The notes beneath the pieces are model-generated. The model searched no databases. It saw only the letters and a list, made by a program, of their open reading frames with translations, and was not told the DNA's origin. DNA of 43,318 nucleotides from Candidatus Woesebacteria bacterium (GTDB taxonomy: Bacteria > Patescibacteriota > Microgenomatia > UBA8517 > UBA10165). Positions 8,949-17,049 of the stretch are shown one piece after another. The stretch lies in contig NZCP01000040.1 of assembly GCA_002686465.1 (NCBI GenBank), positions 1 to 43,318 on the forward strand. The letters are read 5' to 3'. The translations under genes and the position numbers were made by a program. Positions within the stretch are counted from its first letter, which is position 1; the number at the start of each line of letters is the position of its first letter.

Positions 8949-10249
8949 AATTATCTTCAATCTTGGGGCTGAATGCCCGTTTCCAGCTTTATGCGTTTCC
9001 ACACAATACACCGCGTGGTAAAAGCACTGCTGCCTCGAAAGTTTTTACTAAGAAAAAGTTAAACAAAGCAGGGATTCGAACACCAGAAAGCTATGCAGCT
9101 TTCAGAAAACCTAAGAATATTATTGATTTTGACTGGGGTAAGCTGCCAGCGTCGTTTGCATTTAAGCCAAGTGGGGGTTTGGGTGGTGAGGGAATAATCG
9201 TTGTTAAAAAAAGAGCGCGTGATGGTGATGGTTGGATTACAACCCAAAGAAGGAGAGTCACCATCGACGATCTTAAACTTCATGCATTGGATATTTTAGA
9301 GGGTGCATACAACGACAGCAACATTCCGGACGTTGCCTTTTTTGAGGAGTATGTAGGGCGACATAAAGCATTTCGTAAATACGCATATCGAGGCACTCCA
9401 GATATCAGGGTTGTTGTGTTTAACAACGTTCCAGTTATGGCAATGCTTAGACTTCCCACATTAGAATCTAAGGGAAGAGCAAATATTCACCAGGGGGCAA
9501 TAGGGGTTGGTATTGATATTGCAACTGGTATTACAACGCACGCAGTTTGGCATGGAGAGACCATTAAATTTAAACCTGAAACTAAACGGAAGTTGCATGG
9601 CATTAGGATTCCTGATTGGACAGAAATCTTGAAGAGTTCAGTTCATTGCCAAAAAGTATTGAAACTTGGTTATGCTGGAGTTGATGTAATGCTCCATCCG
9701 GACAAGGGACCCATGGTGTCAGAGGTGAATTCTGCACCTGGTCTTGAGATACAACTTGCAAACATGGCGGGCTTAAGAAAACGCTTGGATAGAGTCGAAG
9801 GGCTCAAGGTTAGTAGCGTCGAACAAGGGGTGCAGCTTGCCAAAACTTTATTTGCCTCAGACTTTGCAGTACGAGTTCGGGCAGAAGATGAGGGAGTTAA
9901 AGTTGTCGATGTTTTTGAAGAGGTGAAAGTAAAATCCAAAGGTGGGAAAAAAGTTGCAGTACGAGCAAAGCTTGATACTGGGGCGTGGAGGAGTGCAATC
10001 GACAAAACGTTGGCGAAAGAACTTGGGCTATTGGAAAAAGACAATGTTTTATTAACAAGGCTTGTTCGTAGCGCATTCGGAAGGCAAAAAAGGCAGGTTA
10101 TTGATATAACCTTTTGGCTAAAGGGTCGAAGGATCAGGACCACAGCAGGAGTAGTCAATAGAAAAAGACTTAAAAACTCATTTATAATTGGGCGTCGTGA
10201 CCTTGTTGACTTCTTTGTTGTCCCACAACGAAGACAACGAGCAAATTAA
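8945..10249 (+). CDS. alpha-L-glutamate ligase-like ATP-grasp fused to C-terminal retropepsin-like (RimB/PF05618-type) protease domain
   Basis: ATP-grasp: FAFKPSGGLGGEGIIVV, FEEYVGRHKAFRKYAYRGTPDIRVVVFNNVPVMAMLRLPT, VSEVNSAPGLEIQLANMAGL; protease-like: VRAKLDTGAWRSAIDKTLAKELGL with DTGA; ATGA overlap with the 7TM gene. Confidence 0.85.
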   Translation: MKLSSILGLNARFQLYAFPHNTPRGKSTAASKVFTKKKLNKAGIRTPESYAAFRKPKNIIDFDWGKLPASFAFKPSGGLGGEGIIVVKKRARDGDGWITTQRRRVTIDDLKLHALDILEGAYNDSNIPDVAFFEEYVGRHKAFRKYAYRGTPDIRVVVFNNVPVMAMLRLPTLESKGRANIHQGAIGVGIDIATGITTHAVWHGETIKFKPETKRKLHGIRIPDWTEILKSSVHCQKVLKLGYAGVDVMLHPDKGPMVSEVNSAPGLEIQLANMAGLRKRLDRVEGLKVSSVEQGVQLAKTLFASDFAVRVRAEDEGVKVVDVFEEVKVKSKGGKKVAVRAKLDTGAWRSAIDKTLAKELGLLEKDNVLLTRLVRSAFGRQKRQVIDITFWLKGRRIRTTAGVVNRKRLKNSFIIGRRDLVDFFVVPQRRQRAN

Positions 10250-10260
10250 TTTAAGAAGCA

Positions 10261-11187
10261 ATGATTAAAAAGAGTGCTGGCAAGATTCTTATTATTACTA
10301 GTGGAAAGGTAGAGAAGCTCGAGCTGTTTTTGGAACCTGCCAAGAAAATGGGTTTGGATTTTACAACCGCTTCCTTTTCCGATCTGGAATATGTTTCCCA
10401 GGGAAAGGACACCGACTTTAAATTACAAGTGGACGGAAAAGATGTTGCAAGTTTTAACCTCATTTATGTTCGTCTTGTTGGGAAAAGCCTAGAGGAGGCT
10501 TCACTTCTTGTTAGTTATGCGAAAGAAAAGGGTGTCAAAGTTATTGATCCAATATATGAGAAATCCCACATTTTGCCTCCTAGTATAAGCAAGGTTATGG
10601 AACTAAAGTATTTGATTCAAGCTAGTGTTCCAATTCCGCCGACGATCTTCGGCAGTCTTGCAAAAATAAAAGAAAAGGGGAAAGCTCTACTTGGCACCCC
10701 ATTTGTTATAAAGAGTACGCAAGGTAGGAGAGGGCGTGAGGTTTGGTCGCCAAAAACACATGATGAGTTTATCCGGTTGATTGAGGACTTGAGTGCGCAA
10801 GAAGAGGATGGCAAGAGATTTTTTGCGCAGAAATTTGTTGCGGCATCACAAAGAATAAGAGTTTTGGTTGTTGGTGGTAAGGCTTTGGCGGCGTTAACTA
10901 TGCCGACAAAATGGAGAAGGAGATTTATTACGAAGGTAGACGGGGAGTATCCAGAAAGGAAACAGGAAAAACTTTCGCCAATCCCGAAAGAAGACGCAGA
11001 GTTAGCACTTGCTGCTGCCCGAGCTGTTTCATTGGACATAGCAGGTGTTGATATTTTGCACGAAGATAAAAGTGACAAGCGATATGTTATTGAAGTTAAC
11101 GCTGCCCCTCGGTGGGAAGCGGTTCGAAGAGATACAGAGATTGACGTTGAAAAAGAAATTTTAGAGTTTCTCGCTAAAGTTTCATGA
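10261..11187 (+). CDS. RimK-family ATP-grasp ligase
   Basis: LLGTPFVIKSTQGRRGREVW, FFAQKFVAASQRIRVLVVGGKALAALTMPTKWRRRFITKVDG, AGVDILHEDKSDKRYVIEVNAAPRWEAVRRDTEI. Confidence 0.85.
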   Translation: MIKKSAGKILIITSGKVEKLELFLEPAKKMGLDFTTASFSDLEYVSQGKDTDFKLQVDGKDVASFNLIYVRLVGKSLEEASLLVSYAKEKGVKVIDPIYEKSHILPPSISKVMELKYLIQASVPIPPTIFGSLAKIKEKGKALLGTPFVIKSTQGRRGREVWSPKTHDEFIRLIEDLSAQEEDGKRFFAQKFVAASQRIRVLVVGGKALAALTMPTKWRRRFITKVDGEYPERKQEKLSPIPKEDAELALAAARAVSLDIAGVDILHEDKSDKRYVIEVNAAPRWEAVRRDTEIDVEKEILEFLAKVS

Positions 11188-11792
11188 TGAACAACAACTA
11201 TCAAAAAAGATTTGCAAAATACGGCGTCGACCCTAAATCTCTAAGTTGGAAAAGCAAAGGGGCTGCACATCAACGGTATCGCCAGATTTGGTCCGAGATC
11301 GACTTCAACGGAAAGAGCGTTTTAGACGTTGGCTGCGGATTTGGAGAAATTGCCACATTTTTGGACAAGAGATATAAAGGCTTTTCCTATACTGGGGTCG
11401 ATGTTATACCGGAGTTTATTTCCGAGGCAAAAAAACTCCACCCAGAACACAAATTTTTTGTCCAGGACTTTTTCAAAGAGCCTCTAGACGATAAATTCGA
11501 TGTTGTTATGGCAAGTGGGGTCTTGAATAGTAATGTTAAAGACAACATTAATTATAGAAAACGCGCGATAAAGCAAATGTTTGATCGCACAAAGAACGTC
11601 TTAGTTTTCAATATGATGGGGGGACATCCAGCGCCGAAAAATAAATCCGGGAATAACATTTGGTATGCAGATTCTTTAGAGGTTCTAAATTACTGCATGA
11701 GTTTAACGCGACGTGTCATTCTACGCCAACATTATCACCCAAGAGACTTTACGATCTTAATGTTTCAGGTGCGTGAGACAGCAACACCGTAG
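11184..11792 (+). CDS. class I SAM-dependent methyltransferase
   Basis: SVLDVGCGFGEIATFLDKRY motif I; FDVVMASGVLN; ATGA overlap with the upstream ligase. Confidence 0.85.
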   Translation: MMNNNYQKRFAKYGVDPKSLSWKSKGAAHQRYRQIWSEIDFNGKSVLDVGCGFGEIATFLDKRYKGFSYTGVDVIPEFISEAKKLHPEHKFFVQDFFKEPLDDKFDVVMASGVLNSNVKDNINYRKRAIKQMFDRTKNVLVFNMMGGHPAPKNKSGNNIWYADSLEVLNYCMSLTRRVILRQHYHPRDFTILMFQVRETATP

Positions 11793-11824
11793 TATATACT
11801 TAGTATATATCAAGTATATACTAC
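11789..11824. terminator. bidirectional AT-rich hairpin between convergent genes
   Basis: GTAGTATATACTT-N10-AAGTATATACTAC, 13-bp perfect arms lying directly between two convergent stop codons. Confidence 0.6.
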
Positions 11825-12282
11825 TACTTTAGCTCTACCTTCGCGCCTGCTTCTTCGAGTTTCTTTTTAGCCTCAGCTGCTTCTTCGCTCTTTAAATCTT
11901 TTGCAACTTCTGCCGGAACCTTGTCAGTCATATCTTTTGCTTCTTTAAGTCCCAAATTGGGATCGATTTCTCGAAGCGCTTTAATGACCGAAATTTTATT
12001 TGCTCCTCCATCTGTTAGAACAACTGTTTGAACGGCGGCACTTGCACCTTGCTGTGCTTCGCCTCCATCTGCGGAATCAACTGGTGCTGCAGCTGCTGCT
12101 GCGGGCATAGCACTTACGCCAAGTCTTTCCTGGAGGGATGAAACCAATTCCGAAACTTCAAGAACTGAAAGCTCCTCGATCTCTTTTGCTATTTTTTCAA
12201 GCTTTGGAGAAAGACTTTTGTTTTTTTCTGCCTCGTTTTTATTATCTTTGTTTTCGTCTGTTTGATCAGTCATATTACTCAC
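11824..12282 (-). CDS. rplL: 50S ribosomal protein L7/L12 with N-terminal extension
   Basis: [24 protein letters not shown]...[28 protein letters not shown]...[11 protein letters not shown]. Confidence 0.97.
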   Translation of the reverse strand: MSNMTDQTDENKDNKNEAEKNKSLSPKLEKIAKEIEELSVLEVSELVSSLQERLGVSAMPAAAAAAPVDSADGGEAQQGASAAVQTVVLTDGGANKISVIKALREIDPNLGLKEAKDMTDKVPAEVAKDLKSEEAAEAKKKLEEAGAKVELK

Positions 12283-12339
12283 CTCCTTAAGTATTAGCTA
12301 ATTTAGCAAATGTAAGCAAAAAGAAAGCAAATATATCGT

Positions 12340-12897
12340 TTATTCGCTTTTGTTCGCTGAAATTTGTTTGGATTTGCTAGTGTTTTGTGCGGCAGATTGC
12401 AGCACAAAAACTAAGTTTTGCATATTTGCCTGCAAGGTTGCTACAAGGGAGTAGGCTGGACCAGCTATAGATCCCACAAGTTGTCCAAATAAGATATTTT
12501 TGGCAGGCAAGCGGGATAGTGCTAAAAGTTTCTCACCATCAAGTATTTCTGCATCAAAAATACCAAACTTCAGCTTTGGTAAGTCATTTTCCTTTTGTGC
12601 CTGACCTAAGACTTGCAAAGGTCCAATTTCGTCTTCCATAGCAAAGACCACAGCGGTTGGTCCAGTCAGTCCTTTATCTATCTTTGATTCAACCTTAACC
12701 TTTGATTTTTTTAATGCGAGCTTAACTAAGGTATTTTTAGCAACTAAAAATATTCCACCAACATCTTTGATTTTTGCCCGTAGTTCACCTAAGTTTTTTG
12801 TTGCGAGACCTTGGTAGTCCACCACGGTTACACTTTTGGCATCTTTTATTCTTGCCGTCAAGTCGTCAACTACTAATGGTTTTTCTGATTTTTTCAT
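12340..12897 (-). CDS. rplJ: 50S ribosomal protein L10
   Basis: VVDYQGLATKNLGELRAKIKDVGGIFLVAKNTLVKLAL...GPTAVVFA; directly upstream of rplL. Confidence 0.96.
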   Translation of the reverse strand: MKKSEKPLVVDDLTARIKDAKSVTVVDYQGLATKNLGELRAKIKDVGGIFLVAKNTLVKLALKKSKVKVESKIDKGLTGPTAVVFAMEDEIGPLQVLGQAQKENDLPKLKFGIFDAEILDGEKLLALSRLPAKNILFGQLVGSIAGPAYSLVATLQANMQNLVFVLQSAAQNTSKSKQISANKSE

Positions 12898-12934
12898 TTC
12901 TCGTCACTCCGTTACTCGAAACAAGTTTCCTAAA

Positions 12935-12962
12935 AGCAAAAAACCTCGGGTTTACCGAGGCT
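12935..12962 (-). terminator. attenuator terminator in the rplJ leader
   Basis: Minus strand CCTCGG-TAAAC-CCGAGG followed by TTTTTT. Confidence 0.8.
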
Positions 12963-13085
12963 GTCTTTACCAAGCAACTTGTTACTTAAAACATGTTACC
13001 TGTTACTAGATTGTGCCTCGGTAGGAAATTAATCTCGGCCAATCGGCCAGAACCTACTGTCTTCGGGATCTTTGAGTGCAATTCT
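12935..13085 (-). ncRNA. ribosomal protein L10 leader (Rfam L10_leader type)
   Basis: Minus strand CCCGAAGACAGTAGGTTCTGGCC...CCTACCGAGGC upstream of rplJ; ACCGAGGC can pair with GCCTCGGT of the terminator as an antiterminator. Confidence 0.8.
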
Positions 13086-13116
13086 ACAGCATCTACACCA
13101 GAGAATGCAATATTTA

Positions 13117-13938
13117 CTACGCTACAGCTATTTTTATTCCTGGTCCCATTGACGCAGAAATAACAGCCTTTTTTACTTTTTTGGAACCTATAGCTTCAAT
13201 CACAGCTTTTATATTTTCCGATATTTCGCGTCCTGGCTGATTTGTTTTACCAATAGTGGTATGGATTAAAGGTGCGTCTTTTTGGGTTTTTAGACTTATA
13301 GAATTACCACCAAACTTCTTTTTTGCCTGCTCCGGATTTTCTGTAATTGTTCCCTGCTTGGGGTTAGGCATAAGACCACGGGGACCCAGGGTTTTGGCAA
13401 ACGGTACCAACTTCGGCATCATTGCAGGTGACGCAAGTAAGACATCAAAGTCAATTTTCCCCTTTTTTAGTTTTTCAACTGTTTTCTCATCCGCAATTTC
13501 GATTTTCTTCTTTGTGCCTGTGGAGTGAGGGAGTTCTGTTTGTGTATTAATACCTTCCTTGCCAACAACTAAGTGCAGTTCAACAGAACCAGGGAAGGCC
13601 GAAAACGAGGTTTTCTGAACTAACGTTGCAGCCTCGGAAGGCGTGTAGGTTTTGGCAGGGTCAACCTTTGCACGAGCGGCTAGATATTTCTTGCCAACAT
13701 GCTTTGGTTCTTTAGCCTTCTTTTCTTCCTTTTCGGGTTGTGACGCTTCTGTTTCTTCCTCAACTGGTGTTTCACCACCTACAACTACAACACGTTCTCC
13801 ACCCTTGAGCCCGGGAATATGAACCCCTTTTTCCTCCCGCTGGCTTCTTTTTTTCTGCCGGCTAGCGGATTCCTTTTTTGTCTCTTGCTCGGAAGAATCT
13901 GCACCTTCATTAATTACTGTAATTTTTGTTTTACCCAT
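13117..13938 (-). CDS. rplA: 50S ribosomal protein L1 with about 85-aa charged N-terminal extension
   Basis: KKYLAARAKVDPAKTYTPSEAATLVQKTSFSAFPGSVELHL...LGPRGLMPNPKQGTI... Confidence 0.96.
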   Translation of the reverse strand: MGKTKITVINEGADSSEQETKKESASRQKKRSQREEKGVHIPGLKGGERVVVVGGETPVEEETEASQPEKEEKKAKEPKHVGKKYLAARAKVDPAKTYTPSEAATLVQKTSFSAFPGSVELHLVVGKEGINTQTELPHSTGTKKKIEIADEKTVEKLKKGKIDFDVLLASPAMMPKLVPFAKTLGPRGLMPNPKQGTITENPEQAKKKFGGNSISLKTQKDAPLIHTTIGKTNQPGREISENIKAVIEAIGSKKVKKAVISASMGPGIKIAVA

Positions 13939-13966
13939 GTTTGTTTCTAATAAACAAGCTTTGTTT

Positions 13967-14395
13967 TTAAGCCCCTGTCTTCACTCCCATAGACCTTGCT
14001 GTTCCTTCTACAATTTTTTCTGCTGACTCGACTTTGTCTGTGTTTAAGTCGTCGAGTTTTTGCTCTGCAATTTTCTTTACTTGATCTTTGCTCAACTTCC
14101 CAACTTCTGTCTTTCCTGCCTCCCCAGATCCTTTTTCGAGATTAATCTCCTTTTTGATCATGTCCGCAACCGGTGCAAGTTTCGTTTCAAAGTCAAAAGT
14201 ACGGTCCTCATAAACTGTTATTACCACTGGGACAACGTTACCTTTTTGGTCAGCCGTCTTTTCGTTATATGCCTTAACAAAGTCCATGATAGGCAACCCA
14301 TGTTGTCCCAATGTTGGACCTAAGGGCGGAGCAGGGGTTGCCTCTCCGGCTGGGAGGTTGAGTTTAATAATAGTCTTAATTTTCTTGCTTGCCAT
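13967..14395 (-). CDS. rplK: 50S ribosomal protein L11
   Basis: [39 protein letters not shown]. Confidence 0.97.
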   Translation of the reverse strand: MASKKIKTIIKLNLPAGEATPAPPLGPTLGQHGLPIMDFVKAYNEKTADQKGNVVPVVITVYEDRTFDFETKLAPVADMIKKEINLEKGSGEAGKTEVGKLSKDQVKKIAEQKLDDLNTDKVESAEKIVEGTARSMGVKTGA

Positions 14396-14410
14396 AAATA
14401 GTCAATCTCA

Positions 14411-14484
14411 AGGTTCTCGCCGAAGGCGAGGTTCTTTAGATCTAAAAGATCACAAGGTTCTGCGAATAGCAGGTTCTTATTATA
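14411..14484 (-). promoter_or_regulatory. rplK promoter and hairpin-repeat leader
   Basis: Minus-strand TATAAT at 14484-14479, then four AGAACCT boxes flanking hairpins CTGC-TATTC-GCAG and CTCGCC-TTC-GGCGAG. Confidence 0.55.
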
Positions 14485-14488
14485 GTCT

Positions 14489-14713
14489 TTACTTTTTTTG
14501 TAGCCATCTTTTAATTTTGGTCCAACTAAGTCTGTTTGCTTTTTCTGCCGACATGTAACACAGTCTACGCTCAAGCCATTTTTTACCTGCCCCTGGTCCA
14601 TCAGACACAATTTTGTGTCGTCTTACTTTCATACCTATTCCTCCAACAAGAGGAGCAGAAATTAAGGGCACGCGATCTGCAGCGCGTTGTACTAGGTGCT
14701 GTTCTCTTTCCAT
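14489..14713 (-). CDS. small basic hypothetical protein between nusG and rplK
   Basis: 74-aa ORF whose ATG starts 3 nt after the nusG stop; no recognised domain. Confidence 0.35.
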   Translation of the reverse strand: MEREQHLVQRAADRVPLISAPLVGGIGMKVRRHKIVSDGPGAGKKWLERRLCYMSAEKANRLSWTKIKRWLQKK

Positions 14714-14716
14714 GAC

Positions 14717-15337
14717 TTATACTTTTGCAATTTGTAAGAGATCCAGCTCTACTGGAGTCTCTCGACCAAAGATGGAGACAAGAACTTTGACCTTTCCTTT
14801 TTCTTCATCTATTTCCTCAATTGTTCCTAAAAATTGAGAGAAAGGCCCATCTGTGATTTTTACTGCTTCTCCGGTAGAGAACTTTACTTTATATCGGGCG
14901 GCAGGGGCTGAGACGAACTTTTCTATATTATCAACCTCACCTGCTGAAAGCGGAGCCGGTTTGGTACCTGCGCCGACGAACCCTGTTATTCCTGTTGTTG
15001 TTCGTACTGCAAACCAAGCCTCGTCAGTGAGTATCATCCTAACAAGAAGATACCCAGGGAATATTTTTTCCTTAATTGTAAGTTTTTTGCCAGATCGGAT
15101 TATGACTCTGTCTTGAGTAGGAATCAGAATTTCCAGAACGTTTCCCTCAAGGCTCATTGTCTCGATCCTTTGCCTTAAAGACTCGGCGACTCGCGCTTCG
15201 TGGCCGCTAGTTGTGTGTACTACAAACCAAGCAGCTTTTGGGTCCTCGGATTTCGAGATGACAATGTGTCCAGACAGCTTTTTACTGCCTGAGCCTTTTT
15301 CTTCAAGTACAGCTGGTGTTTCGTTTTGATCGGACAT
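14717..15337 (-). CDS. nusG: transcription termination/antitermination protein NusG
   Basis: WFVVHTTSGHEARVAESLRQRIE...IFPGYLLVRMILTDEAWFAVRTTTGITGFVG... Confidence 0.96.
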   Translation of the reverse strand: MSDQNETPAVLEEKGSGSKKLSGHIVISKSEDPKAAWFVVHTTSGHEARVAESLRQRIETMSLEGNVLEILIPTQDRVIIRSGKKLTIKEKIFPGYLLVRMILTDEAWFAVRTTTGITGFVGAGTKPAPLSAGEVDNIEKFVSAPAARYKVKFSTGEAVKITDGPFSQFLGTIEEIDEEKGKVKVLVSIFGRETPVELDLLQIAKV

Positions 15338-15340
15338 ACT

Positions 15341-15520
15341 TTACCTAATGAAATTACTCATTATGCTTGCGAATATATAATCTAATCCTCCGATGTAAAC
15401 CCCGATAAATATTGAGGCAACAATAACTAATACAGTTAACTGTATTGTTTTTTCTCTTGTGGGCCAGACAACTTTGTCAAGCTCAGCTTTAACTTCGCGC
15501 AAAAAAGAAACAGGGTTCAT
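15341..15520 (-). CDS. secE: preprotein translocase subunit SecE
   Basis: MNPVSFLREVKAELDKVVWPTREKTIQLTVLVIVASIFIGVYIGGLDYIFASIMSNFIR inside the longer track ORF. Confidence 0.9.
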   Translation of the reverse strand: MNPVSFLREVKAELDKVVWPTREKTIQLTVLVIVASIFIGVYIGGLDYIFASIMSNFIR

Positions 15521-15646
15521 ATACGGGAAATTTCTAAAGAATGCAAAATTGTAGCATATTTGAGCGTAGATTTCTACCGTTTGAGTTTGCAAGGCTGGAT
15601 TTTCATTGATTGAGGGAAATATGTTACTTTGGTATACTCTTTGAAA

Positions 15647-16531
15647 GTGGCTAAAGTTAGAAAAGCTGTTATTCCAATAGCTGGGCTTGGCACCAGGTTT
15701 TTGCCTCAGGCAAAAGCAATTCCCAAGGAAATGATCCCCTTGGTTGATAAACCCGTTGTGCAGAATGTTGTTGAGAGAGTGGTGGATGCCGGAATAGATC
15801 AGATAATTTTCGTCACTAGTCCGCACAAGAAGGCAATAAAAAATCACTTTGACAGGAATTTTGATTTAGAAGCAAAACTTCTTTCCAGCGGCAAAAAAGA
15901 GGAGCTTCAACAAATAAGAAAAATCTCAAAACTCGCAGAGTTTATCTATGTAGAACAGAAGGAAGCTCGTGGTAATGGTGATGCGATTCTGACTGCTGAG
16001 AAGGTTGTTGGAGATGAGCCCTTTTTTGTTACATATCCTGATGAGATTTTAGATGCGAGTCCGTCTTTGGGGAGTCAGCTCATAAAAGAATATAATCGGT
16101 CTGGCACAATCATATTGGCGGCAATCAGGAGTGATGATCCTGATGCAGCAGACAAATATGGATATGCAGCAGGGCGTGAGATACAAAAGGGGATATTAGA
16201 TGTTGAAAAGGTAGTCGAGAAGCCGGGCAAGGGAAATACTCCTTCTGATTACGTTTTGGTGGGTGGATATATTTTCACACCCGATATTTTTCCAGCTTTG
16301 CGCAAAGCTGGAAAAAAAGTTGAGGAAGGCAAAGAGCTTGTTTGGGCTGATGGAATGAATGTAGCGCTCTCAGAAGGCAAGCACGCGCGGGCCGTTATGA
16401 TTAAAGACTTCAAATATTACGACTGTGGGTCAAAGATTGGCTATTTGCAAGCAGTTGTGGAGATGGCCCTTAAAGATAAAAGGCTGGGCAGTGAATTTAG
16501 GACGTATCTCAAAAATCTTCGGTTGGAATGA
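15647..16531 (+). CDS. galU: UTP-glucose-1-phosphate uridylyltransferase
   Basis: KVRKAVIPIAGLGTRFLPQAKAIPKEMIPLVDKPVVQNVVERVVDAGI; GTG start at 15647 preferred since TATACT (15633-15638) covers the TTG at 15629. Confidence 0.93.
   Translation: MAKVRKAVIPIAGLGTRFLPQAKAIPKEMIPLVDKPVVQNVVERVVDAGIDQIIFVTSPHKKAIKNHFDRNFDLEAKLLSSGKKEELQQIRKISKLAEFIYVEQKEARGNGDAILTAEKVVGDEPFFVTYPDEILDASPSLGSQLIKEYNRSGTIILAAIRSDDPDAADKYGYAAGREIQKGILDVEKVVEKPGKGNTPSDYVLVGGYIFTPDIFPALRKAGKKVEEGKELVWADGMNVALSEGKHARAVMIKDFKYYDCGSKIGYLQAVVEMALKDKRLGSEFRTYLKNLRLE
16287..16316. repeat. perfect 30-nt palindrome inside galU
   Basis: TTTTTCCAGCTTTGC / GCAAAGCTGGAAAAA, 15-nt arms, no spacer. Confidence 0.9.
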
Positions 16532-16572
16532 AACTCCTCGAGTTTTCGACGAAAGCAGGAAACGTAGTATAT

Positions 16573-16767
16573 TTACTCGTCCCGCTTTTTTGCTAGCTCA
16601 CGCAAATGTCGAACTCTGTAGAGTTGTTCTTTGCGACGTTCAGACTTAGTCGTGTGTCGCTCCCGATCTTTAACTTCTAATAAAAGACCAGATTGTAGTA
16701 TTCTTTTTCGAAACCGAGCGATCAATCTGTCGGACGATTCGCCAGGCTTTGCTTTGACAACTACCAT
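16573..16767 (-). CDS. rpsU: 30S ribosomal protein S21
   Basis: MVVVKAKPGESSDRLIARFRKRILQSGLLLEVKDRERHTTKSERRKEQ. Confidence 0.9.
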   Translation of the reverse strand: MVVVKAKPGESSDRLIARFRKRILQSGLLLEVKDRERHTTKSERRKEQLYRVRHLRELAKKRDE

Positions 16768-16848
16768 TCATATCTCAACCCCCTTTCAAATTCGGCAGAA
16801 ATTGGAGTAACTATGGGAATTATACCACATTATCACTTTAGTGATTCA

Positions 16849-16908
16849 GCAGGGGTGGAGGGAATAAGTCTACCTTTGCTTTGCAAACGATCTTGATCCT
16901 TCCACTAT
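16849..16908. repeat. tRNA-Trp-adjacent structured 60-nt repeat, copy 1
   Basis: gcaggggtggagggaataagtctacctttgctTtgcaaacgatcttgatccTtccactat; near-identical to copy 2. Confidence 0.9.
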
Positions 16909-16948
16909 TTAGATGAACAAACTGCAAAAATGCAGCCTGTTTTAACTA

Positions 16949-17008
16949 GCAGGGGTGGAGGGAATAAGTCTACCTTTGCTTCGCAAACGATCTTGATCCC
17001 TCCACTAT
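16949..17008. repeat. tRNA-Trp-adjacent structured 60-nt repeat, copy 2
   Basis: gcaggggtggagggaataagtctacctttgctTcgcaaacgatcttgatccCtccactat; starts exactly 100 nt after copy 1. Confidence 0.9.
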
Positions 17009-17049
17009 ATACAAATATTTCAGACACAACGGTCTGAAATATCCGTATG

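Noticed and set aside
10617-11204. ORF of 195 aa on the minus strand
   Set aside because: Antisense shadow of the RimK-like ATP-grasp gene; Ser/Thr/Ala-rich composition typical of shadow ORFs.
14489-14713. Walker-A-like GPGAGKK in the small ORF
   Set aside because: Isolated match in a 74-aa basic ORF with no other P-loop features.
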